From: Porodaedalea pini
Taxonomy: Eukaryota; Basidiomycota; Agaricomycetes; Hymenochaetales; Hymenochaetaceae
NCBI GenBank assembly: GCA_002794775.1
Contig: NBAY01000003.1
Span: 186,001-250,000, forward strand
DNA: 64,000 bases
Direction of reading: 5' to 3'
Shown: one piece after another, positions 22,208-31,637 of the stretch
Numbering within the stretch: position 1 is the first letter of the stretch
How the letters are laid out: the number at the start of each line of letters is the position of its first letter
Made by a program: the position numbers and the translations under genes
Notes under the pieces: generated by a model
Databases searched by the model: none
The model's input: only the letters and a program-made list of their open reading frames with translations
What the model was told of the DNA's origin: nothing

Positions 22208-23938
22208 TCATCGCTCTGATAGCTGGACCGACTCTTGCGCGTAGACCGGGCGAATCATGCCCTGCGCACCGTACCATTCACCCTTGACCATGGCTTCGAA
22301 ATACACGTAGGGGAATAAATCCTTTTTAAGGTAGTAGAACAACTTGCTGGGCGTCGCCTGGTCGCCGAGTAACTCCGCGAAGGTTTCCTTGGGCTCCAGG
22401 CCGTATTTGAACTCAGCGAGCATGAGGTGACCGTAATCAGTCAATAACTATATCACCAAAGAATTAGTTGCGAGTCTTTGGAATGCATGGACTCGAAGGG
22501 ACGACATACCGGACAGCTGGTGTACCCGTCGTATTTCGCGCTGCTTAGCTTACCGGTGTCGACGAGCGAGAAGACGTTTTCCGATAGCACAGGCGCCTGC
22601 GCAGTGATCGCTGCGGCCGTCTTGCTCGTCGGCAAGCTCGAACAGTCGCCAATCGCGAACACGTTGGCGTACTCCGGGTTCTTGTGCTGCAGCGTCGCGT
22701 CGTCGACGCTCACCCAGCCCGCCTGGTCCGCGATCGGGCTGCCCTTGATCACCTCGAGCGGGCCCATCGGCGGCACGGCATGCAGGAGCGAGTAGTCCGT
22801 CGACACTTCCGCGCCGCCTGCCTTCTTGAATGTCGCGACGCGGTTCGCCGCGTCGATTGAGGTGAGGTTGGTAGAGAACTCGGCGTGGATACCACGCTCG
22901 ATGCGCAGCTTGTTGAGCGCGTCGGAGTACTTCTTCACGGAGAACATCGACGGCATGCCGTTCCAGAACTCGACCTTGACGTTGTCGCCGCGGTCCGTAC
23001 GTCGATAGCGATCCCATGCCATGTTCATGATTTTCTGGGGTGCTGTTTCGTAGCCATGGCGTCAGTCGTGGAGTCGGAACAGACAAACGTTCAGTGACGG
23101 CTGGCAAAGAGGGCTTACCACCGGCGCATTTGATGACGCCTGCCGGCTGCGTGAAGATAGCCTTGCCGTTCCGCAGCGCGTCAATGTCTTTCCACGTCTT
23201 GTCGCAGGTGTCATACGAGTAGATGGAGGACACGCCCGATGTCGGGTCCGCCAGCGCCTGCGAAAGCCCTTGATGCCGCCCCAGTTGATCTGGAGACCCG
23301 TTGCGACGACAAGGATGTCATAGCCTAGGGTGCGTCCGGAAGCGAGGGTGATTGAGGATATTTTAGGCTCGAAGGTCTTGACGTTCTCAGGAACATGGGT
23401 GATATGGCTCGGCACGAGCGATGCGAGGGGCCGCCGGAGACTGGTCTTGTCCTTCAGCCCGGCGCCAACGAGTGTCCTGCGAACGGACAGGATTTGTAGT
23501 AGTGAGCATCATTCATCGCGCTTGGAGCATCTATCTCTCTGTCAGAGAACAAAGAAATACACACCATCCGGGCTATGTACCAGTGTTTCAGATTCAGAAC
23601 GATTTTCTTTGCGTCTCAGCATCACGGGCTCCTCGCAGCACGAGTGACGGCTCGCACCTGATAGTGATGCCATTCGGCTGCATCAACGACGGCGACGTCG
23701 CCATCAGCGAGTGGCTTTCCTGCGGCCTTGAAGCGGTTGAAGATCTGGTTCGAGACGCTGATACCCGCCGAGCCTGTCGACACGTCCGCCGTTCTCAGGA
23801 CGCACTGTCATTAAAACTCAGATGCCCATGCTTACCCGCGCCGACGACAAGGACCTTGAACTTGTCCTTGGAGGTCGAGGCCTCCGTGCTGGCAAGTCTG
23901 GCACCGAGCGGGCGTAGAACACGGGCTGCGAGACGCAT
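22208..23938 (-). CDS. Mitochondrial sulfide:quinone oxidoreductase (SQR/HMT2-like), apparent frameshift
   Basis: FAD enzyme of the inner mitochondrial membrane that oxidises sulfide and passes electrons to ubiquinone. Starts at 23938 with a basic leader (MRLAARVLRPLGARLAST), then the Rossmann motif VLVVGAG|SAGISVSNQIFNRF split by an intron, EWHHYQ, GWTLVGAGLKDKTSL, GYDILVVATGLQINW, GKAIFTQPAGVIKCAG (catalytic Cys), EYANVFAIGDCSSLPTSKTA and YDGYTSCP (second catalytic Cys), ending ESVQLSER. Near 23263-23269 the frame breaks between GGIKG and ALADPTSGVSSIYSYDT. One extra C on the + strand in the CCC run restores it, and no intron is possible there. Apart from that the enzyme is complete. Confidence 0.9.
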
Positions 23939-24340
23939 TGTAGAGTAGAAGAAAAGAAGAACAAAAGCGAAAGAGAGCTACATGATTCTTTGCAGTACAC
24001 GAGTAACACGGCGAATTCGCCATACTTGCCCTTACCGGAATAAACGATCGACGGTCGCGTCTGCTCAAACTATTATTACTCACGTGCGTCATGAAGAGGT
24101 GCTAACCTGGTTGCCACCCACGCACAACTATGTCCATCCCAACGCCTGCAGGCTGCTAAGGTCTATTCCTTCTCTCCTCTCTCCCTTATCTCGCCAGCTG
24201 GTCTGCGCGGCTTGTATCTACCTCTATCCATCTCTCTTTGTTCGTCTAGCTGCGCTATTTCTACATTTTCCTTCCTATCTACTTCTGTGTATCGCTTTTG
24301 CTACTTTCACGGACAAAAAAGCACCATAACTATATAGGAG
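23939..24340. promoter_or_regulatory. Divergent promoter, SQR / Mso1-like, CT-rich leader
   Basis: A 402-bp gap between head-to-head starts. A pyrimidine-rich stretch at about 24165-24300 (+) precedes the 24341 start, a common feature around fungal transcription start sites. Confidence 0.45.
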
Positions 24341-25638
24341 ATGCTACCTTCAAATCCTCGCACAGGTCGTAGTACATCCATCCCCAGGCAGCCGGTGGCT
24401 GCTCAGCCGAGGTCGGCCAGTCGTCCGAGGGAGCGTTATGCGGTGGAAAATGAAAGAGGGACAAGGGGGCGCGTTCGAGAAGGGGGTTCTGCTCGTCAAG
24501 TACGCCCGCAGCGCTCGATGGGCAATCTACAGCCCTCTCGCGCTATAGAGGCTTCTCCCCACCTCTACCAAGGTCAGACTTTCGGTCTTCCACAGCGAGG
24601 CCATCTCCATCTGCGTACACTCGTCCTCCACCGTCCAGGGACTCGGATTCCTCCACGTCGTCACTATCATCTTCCGGATCATCATTTCTGGATCGCATGC
24701 GTCAGCGTGCTACTGCCAGTCCATCATCGCAATCCAGCTTCGAGCTTGATCTGGAGGCTCCTAAGGAAACGAGAGGAGTTGATGATGTTCGAAAGCGAGG
24801 TTTGATTCGAGATGGTGAGCTACTTTTGTGAGACTTAATCTACACTTAAAAGCTCAGTGTTTTTTCCTGCCCTAGGTATCACACCCTCTGCGAAAGCAGA
24901 ACAACCAACGGCAAATGACTTGGCTTCGTACGGATATTCGATATGGAACCGCGTTGCTACCGCTGCAAGTGCCTGGGCTTGGACCGGAAGCAGTAATGCT
25001 TTGATGAGTGGAGGTCGGTTCTTTTTGTCCAAGAATCCGCAAAGGCCCACAATTTATGATGAATGATTGCAGTTGCGTCGTCCTCAGGGGACTCGGAGAT
25101 TACGCGTGCTCTGAAGACCTACCACATTAGCAAGGCGCGGGACAGGTCAGACTTGCCTGACTGGCTTTTTGACGAGCATGAACGGAGGGTCGACTCGATG
25201 CCGCGTTCTACGAGTAGCGATGAGCGAACCCAAATGGACGCCCCAGAACCTTTTGGAAGGGCTCGTGGTAGAGGTTTTCGAGATGTTTACGATGACGCCG
25301 CCACACCTGCTCCAGAACCTCGAGCGCGAAGAATGAGTGACGATAGTAGGCAACCGGGTTTCGGCTCCGACGCTGCAGGTCCATCTAAGGCAACGAATCG
25401 CTTGAAAGCGCTGAGAGATGCGAAACGACAGGCTGCGAGTGCAGGACGTGCTACTAAGCCAACAGGAGAGAGAAGCGTCAATGAGAGCGGAAGCGACATC
25501 GTTGATGCTTATGATAGGCGCTACGAAGATAGATCGTTGTCGGTACGGGGAGGGCGGAATGTTATGGGAGCACGAGAGCCAGCGAAACGGATGCCAGCTG
25601 CTCGTGTTGGACTGCCAACGAATCCAAGGAGGCGATGA
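24341..25638 (+). CDS. Mso1-like Sec1-binding secretory protein (apparent frameshift)
   Basis: Starts at 24341 (MLPSNPRTGRSTSIPRQPV) with a disordered Arg/Ser-rich N-terminus. The next protein-like frame (ARPSPSAYTRPPPSRDSDSS, GSSFLDRMRQRATASPSSQ) is one base away, joined if the CCC run at 24533-24535 has lost a C. After an intron at about 24814-24876 comes LASYGYSIWNRVATAASAW, resembling the short Sec1-binding helix of Mso1-type proteins, then a second intron and SEITRALKTYHISKARDRSD followed by LPDWLFDEHER, a block I associate with basidiomycete Mso1-region proteins. The C-terminus is disordered and basic (NPRRR). Proposed role: aiding Sec1/SNARE-mediated exocytosis. The assignment rests on two short motifs, so it is moderate. 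Confidence 0.55.
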
Positions 25639-26655
25639 CCCAGACATAGACTATCACTTTTTGTTTCTCATTGGGACATTGAACACTTTTATGTTTGGAT
25701 ATACTTATGTATGTCAAGCGTCAAGGCTACGTTGTATTTGTTACCGCCCACGAAGCAATTATTACTATGGATCAAGTGAACGCGTATCTGTACCTAGACG
25801 TTGGAGGGGATTGAAGATGGGACTCCCACGAAAATGTCGACGCAAATAGCGTCGACATTGGAGATTAGGCGCGTGCTGGGGTGGTTGCCATTGGACCAAC
25901 AACGTCCGGCATGCCCGAAAAGCACCCAGAAGAGAGAATCATGGATCAAGCGGTATGGAAATAGCAACACCGCGCAGAAGGTCGGCTAGCATCGCCTGGG
26001 AGGCGCGTGCTCGGTACTTACTTGGTGCAGTGCGCTGTCGAGCTGGGAGAGATGTGTGTGTGCCAATAATAGGTGATGGCTATCAGGATATGCTGTTGGA
26101 TGCGACAGAGGGCGCGGAGACGGATTGATTGGTTGATTCGAATCGTCCAAAGCTGATCTCGCTCGTCGTCATGGCCGCTGGTAACCAACAACCGATTCGG
26201 TCCTTCCCAGGCGGTGCCAGTGTGCGCCCTTATAACCCGCCTTCTAACGCAGCTCACGTTTCTCACCCTAGCGTCCCCCCTTCGTTCTTTCCTTCACCTA
26301 CCCTTTTTCTCTTCGCTTTTTTGGCCTTTGGAGTCGAGCCTGGTACTCGACCTGCCACCCATTCATTCTTTCGGGGTATGCTATCCTCCTTCAGAGTGTG
26401 TTGCAGCATATACTTACTCACGTTGCCCACAGATCACTTGCTCTTTGACAGACAGGCCGACCAACTGACCCGCACTTCCATTGCCTCTGCGAGGACTATT
26501 CAACTTACACACAAACGCGACCCCATTCGAATTCGTCCCCAGACAACCACGCCTCGACGGTCTACATATCTGCGCTTCTGATCTTTTTTCACGCCCACGA
26601 ACTATCCTTTTCTTCGGACTTTTTTTTACTTGAGATTATTTTCAATTGAGCAAGC
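25639..26655. other. Intergenic, with a perfect hairpin
   Basis: Holds the Mso1-like 3' UTR (including the 25833-25859 hairpin) and the promoter of the cupredoxin, CT-rich at about 26260-26330. A minus-strand open stretch (about 26266-26018) has no recognisable domain. No gene is supported. Confidence 0.5.
25833..25859. repeat. Perfect inverted repeat, 11-bp arms, 5-nt loop
   Basis: AATGTCGACGC and GCGTCGACATT flank AAATA. It lies about 200 bp past the Mso1-like stop. Confidence 0.85.
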
Positions 26656-28227
26656 ATGGTTAACTTTGCTGCCTTCTCTATCGGCACTGCCGTCCTTGCG
26701 GCCCAGGCTGCCTTTGGTGCGCCTGGTGTGAAGCGGGATAGCGCCCTCGGCGACGAGGTTGCAGTCTCTGCGCCCAACGGCACCCCTATCACCGACACCG
26801 CCGAGCTCGCCTCGTACGTGTATTTCCTATTCGGATGGAATTGAATTGAACTGAAAGACTGACCTGTCACTAGGCAAACTGCTGCTGAGGCGTTGTCGAG
26901 CATGGATGACTCCACGTCGACCACTGCGGCGTATGTGTCTTCGTCGGCCGCGGTCTACGATACGACTTCGGCTGCGGTCTACGACACTACCACTGCCGCT
27001 GTCTACGACACTACTTCGGCTGCTGTTTACGACACTACCTCGGCTGCTGTTTACGACACTACTTCGACTGCTGCTGCTTATGATACTACTTCGAGTGTGG
27101 TGTATGACACTACTTCCTCTGCGTACGTCTCGACGTCGAGCGTGTCATATGGTTCCGGCAGCTCTAGCTGGGGCAGCAGTGGATACAACGACTGTGTGCA
27201 ACGTGAGTCGGCTTCAAGCTGATTTTCTTTTGCGGGATTTTCTAATTTTGAACATAGAATGCGTCGCCTCCTTCGGTGCCCCCATGGCGACTTACACCCC
27301 GAGCTCCTCTTCCGGCAGCTCCGGCAGCAGTGACAGCGGCTCTTCTGGTACCGGTGCGACCCACACTATCATCGTCGCGCCAACCCAAGGTGTCCTCCGC
27401 TACGTTCCCTTCGCGACGAACGCATCTGTCGGTGATACTATCAAGTTCATGTGGAACGCCAACATGCACACTGTCACTAAGTCGTCGGAACTTGAGATCT
27501 GCAACAAGACGTCTGACGCACCGTTCACTTCCGGTGTCCAGAACAAGAGCTTCGTCTTCACTCAGGTTGTCAACACCACTGACCCAACGTTCTTCTACTG
27601 CGGTGTCCCAACGCATTGTCAGAAGGGCATGTTCGGAATCATCAACCCACCCAACGCCGACGTCTCTACCTCCAACACGACCGTCTCGTCGATGATGCCC
27701 GGCCTTATTAGCAACGTGCGTATTTTCCTTTGGACCGTGTCTTAAGGTACCTTACCTGATGTTGACTTCGACTTCAGAGCTCCCAAGTCTCCGCCTGGAA
27801 CGCGTACACCCAAAACATGACCCAGGGCAGCACAGCCGCAGCGTCTTGGGGTAACTCCATCGACATGGCTTCCATGCCTTCCTGGGCCAGCGATGTCGTC
27901 GCCGAGAACGTCATGTACACCCGTATGCTTCTTGCGGCGAACCCAGACGTCATCAAGTCGGACGGCTCGGTCGACCTCGGTGCAAGCAGTGCCCCGTTGA
28001 TGATCCCTCAGGACCTCAACGCTGCGCTCGCCGCCTCGTCGAGTGCGTCTGGTGCGGCAGCACCAACATCTGCTGCGTCTGGCTCGGCTGGCTCTGCGTC
28101 CGCATCCGTGACGATGTCTGGATCTGCTGCAGGCGCATCAGCGACTAAGAGCGGAGCGCGCGGTCTCACCGCGTCATCCGCCCTTGTCGGTGTCGTCGCT
28201 CTCGGCGCCGCCTTCTTCGCGCTGTAA
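26656..28227 (+). CDS. Secreted GPI-type cupredoxin (plastocyanin-like), Ser/Thr-rich with tandem repeats
   Basis: Signal peptide at 26656 (MVNFAAFSIGTAVLAAQAAF). After an intron comes an array of AVYDTTSA repeats and a Ser/Gly linker, then the copper domain: THTIIVAPTQGVLRYVPFA, VGDTIKFMWNANMHTVTKSS and FFYCGVPTHCQKGMFGIINP. The His (MHTV), Cys (YCGV), His (THC) and Met (GMFG) are placed as in a type-1 copper site. Asn-x-Ser/Thr sequons surround it. A later Ala/Ser-rich segment ends in a hydrophobic tail (ALVGVVALGAAFFAL), as expected for GPI attachment. Three introns. Fungal members of this family are cell-wall or surface proteins expressed during development; the electron partner is unknown. 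Confidence 0.85.
26950..27119 (+). repeat. Coding tandem repeat, 24-nt unit (AVYDTTSA)
   Basis: About seven copies of an 8-residue unit A-V-Y-D-T-T-S/T-A, the last ones degenerate. Synonymous third-position differences between units show that the protein, not only the DNA, has been kept. Confidence 0.85.
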
Positions 28228-28889
28228 ACAGCTTAAAAAGGCTGCGTGGGTGTTTTCTTGTACGTATGGGTGTTATGGACTGCTTTAGAGACGGACACAC
28301 TACTTTCAGCGTCTCGGAGGACATTTCAAAGTTACCATCTTTCGTTTTAATTCTGCTCAACCCCGTTCCTGATAATCTCAGTAATGAGTCGACGAAATTT
28401 CTTTTTTACTTCGTGGGGGAGAAGCCTTTTATATACCGTTTTGTGACTACTTTCGTACTGTTCATACGCAAGTCGTGTAGGCTGTTCTTCGGACCTTTTC
28501 TCTCCTTATTTTTCAGTCGTAACGCGTGTTCTTAGTTGACATATCTTTTCGTAGTGATGTGTTGTTTGGCTAGTGATCACTTACTTTTTTTTCAATGTCG
28601 AAGCTGGCTGTGCGTGGTGAAACACGGCGAAAATCAAATGAAGTTTTGACATCAATAAATTCAGTTTATTTGCGTCAAGTGTCGAGCGGGTTGTAGGGTG
28701 CGTAGTGAAGATCAGGGATGGCATCGCGACGATCACAGCCCCACGTGATTCACGTGCTACGTGTTGCGTGAGAACACAACCCCAGAATGACACGAACACT
28801 TCCCTGACTTGAACTCTCGCCACCCCACCACGCGTCACAGACGCCCGCCGTACCGTGCCGTCCCCATCCCATCATCGCGCCCTCCCGCC
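28228..28889. other. Intergenic
   Basis: Cupredoxin 3' UTR and Src1 promoter. No gene seen. Confidence 0.5.
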
Positions 28890-31637
28890 ATGTCCCGCCC
28901 GACGACGAGCCAGATCATCGCGAAGGGTGACTACCTGCAGCCGGACTTCGACCCCAAGACGCTCACGATCCCGCACCTCATCGGGATCTTCGCGTACCAC
29001 CAGATCCAGTACCCGTCGCAGCACAACAAGGCGAAGCTCGTCGATATTTTCAACGAGGAGATTAAGCGCAATAGCACGCGCTTGAGAAGGCAGAGGGCTG
29101 AGAGGCAGGAGACGCTGGCGAGCGAGGATGGGATTGTGGACGGCGTGACGGGACATCCTATCGTCTCTGCGGAACAGGTGAGTCTTCTGCTCAGAGTTGG
29201 CATGTTTGTGTTGTGTCAGGCTAAACCTATTTCTGTTTGTTAGCAGCCCGTTCGTCGCTCATCGCGCCGCCTGAGCCGCGAGCCGTCTGCGGAACCCGCG
29301 CGAACTGAACCTGTGAGTGCTAAATTGAGAGCCGCTTGACGTGCCGTCACTTCCTGTCGTCTTGCGACTAATGGAAGACCTATGTAGTCGAAACGCCGAC
29401 GTGCCTCTGCGGAACCAACGCTGGGTCGGGCGAGGAAGTCTGCTCCCAAGCAGGTCGAAGTAATCTCTGAAGAAAGCGAGGAGGAGCAAGGACAGCATCA
29501 AACCAAGTTCGAAGAGCCACCTGCGAAGGCGGGGAAAAGGAAGGGCGTACGTAGTCTTGCACTTACTCCGTCTCAATTGTGAGATCTAAATTCATCATCG
29601 TAGTCTGAGGCTGCTGGACCTTCTCGACGCGTCTCTCAGAAGGTACGTTGATGTGCTAGCTTATCAGGTTGTTCGTTCTTATGCGGAGTTTGTAGTTTGG
29701 CCCTGGGACCGATGACAGTGGCTGGGAGGATTACAATGTTTTCCAGTCTGGTGCTGAATCTTCGTCACCAGTTCGTCCGCCAAGGGCGAAAGCACCTCGC
29801 AAGTCGAACTTGCGCAAACGGTCTTCCATGTCTGCACCACCAGAGACACCATCTTCACCATCGAAATCTACTTTCTCCCCTCCCCATTTCAACTTTTCTC
29901 CGGAACTGCCTTCCATCGAGGTGAAGCCGCAACGCTCGCGTTTCTCTACTGTGAAGGCAAGAATTCCTTTTGTATATTTTTACACTATGCTCATTAGTTG
30001 TATAGCAAGAGCCCATACAAGACGACTACTATGATGATATCTCAGGACTTGCGGATGTTAGCGCCGCAATCGTTGTTGAAGAGGATGACGCGGAAGATGA
30101 TGATGAACAGCAACAATTTATGCTTCCTCAAGAAGATGCTTCGCGGGATGAAGACGGAGAACCAGAAGACGACGAAGCAGAACTGGAAGATCCACAGACG
30201 GCTGCAGTTGCTCAGCGGATTGCCGACGGCGGAGCTCTCGTCCGCAGGCGACCGACAGCCCACATGTCTCTCCCGCTGTGGCAGAAGATCTTCGCTGCTC
30301 TTTTCGTTTTCGGGCTCTCTAGCCTGTCCGCGCTGTACAAATCTGAGTCAGCTCCGCTCGGATACTGCGATACGGGTCTGCAGACCAACAGCGCTCTGTT
30401 GGATCTCCGGAATAAGCGTCAGCAGGTTGAAGCTTGCTACGCTGACCACTCGGATGATGGAAAACAGGATGCTTGCCCACCACTCCCTTTGCTTCCGTTG
30501 CCCCACCCTGAAACGTGTACACCGTGTCCTGCGCATGCCAGTTGCACGCGTTTTTCTGTTCGTTGCGATGATGGATATGTCTTGAGTCCGCATCCACTGT
30601 CACGAATCTCGTACTTACCTGAGCTGGCTAATGGTTTGCCTGGTTTCGGCCCGGTCGCTTTCCCTCCCCGCTGTATCGATGATGAGCTTCGAAAGAAGCA
30701 CATTGGGAGATTGGGAAAGACGATTGACACGACTCTTGCCGAAACGAAAGGGAACAGAATCTGCGCGGGTATAGATTCGGAGAAAGCTATCGACGGCGGA
30801 GAAGCGAGAAAATGGGGCTACGGTTATGAGGATCTGAAGGAATCCCTGTATAAAAAGGAACAGAATCGAGAGGTAAGACTCAATACTGGGCAACTACATT
30901 TGAACTCTTGATTTATCTTGTTCAAGGATGGCAAATCACTCACTGAGTTTGACGCCATGTACCAAGAAGCAATTGAGCAATTAATGAAGTACGGGCGTAT
31001 AATCCAGGAGAAGGGCTCTAAGTACGTAACTTGACTTGATACTTTGGGGCGTTATATTGAGCGGTTTCAAAAGCGGGAAAGCCTATATTGCATCTGATCA
31101 TGCCGACATGACGTGGAGCTGTCAAGCCATAGTTGCTGCAAGGCATTCATGGGCGGAGTGGCGTAAAAGTGTTTTCGGTACGATATCCGTTAGAGTAACA
31201 CCTGTTAATGCTGTTCACTGACCCTCTACTCAGGGACGATTGGGCTGTTCCTACTTGGGCTATATGGCAAATCGCAGTTGGCGACACGTCGCGAGGAGAA
31301 ACAACGTGTGGCAGAGTTGGTCCAAATTGCCCTTGAGGAGTTGCGCAACCAGGAGATGCAGCATCACACGGATCCAGTAACGACACCGCATGCGTATCTC
31401 TCTTCCGTCCAGCTTCGCGACCTTATTCTGCAAGATGAGCACCACCCTCAGACGCGTCGGCGGCTGTGGGACCCTGTCGAGCGTATAATTGAAGGGAACG
31501 CGAATGTTCGTGTGAGCCTAGAAGAGCTACGTGGCGGTGAGGAAGGACGGGTCTGGACTTGGGTCGGAAGCAGTGGTCTGGCTTCACCCTCCAAGAAGAG
31601 GGTAGCATTGCCATTTCAATCGCCTTCGCATGAATAG
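28890..31637 (+). CDS. Inner nuclear membrane protein Src1/Heh1 (MAN1-like)
   Basis: Starts at 28890 with DFDPKTLTIPHLIGIFAYHQ and YPSQHNKAKLVDIFNEEI, the helix-extension-helix (HeH/SAP-like) DNA-binding domain. Several small exons carry basic and Ser-rich nucleoplasmic linker, including acidic EEDDAEDDDEQQQF. Membrane helix one is LWQKIFAALFVFGLSSLSAL; the lumenal loop is Cys-rich (PLGYCDTG, PETCTPCPAHASC, RCDDGYVLS). Membrane helix two (FGTIGLFLLGLYG) leads to a winged-helix MAN1/Src1 C-terminal domain (YLSSVQLRDLILQDEH; LWDPVERIIEGNANVRV). It tethers chromatin, including rDNA and telomeres, to the nuclear envelope and acts in pore quality control. An intron at 29179-29246 has a tandem TAGCAG acceptor. 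Confidence 0.9.

Noticed and set aside
26018..26266. Minus-strand frame upstream of the cupredoxin
   Set aside because: It ends at a GT-like site, but no partner exon or conserved motif was found.
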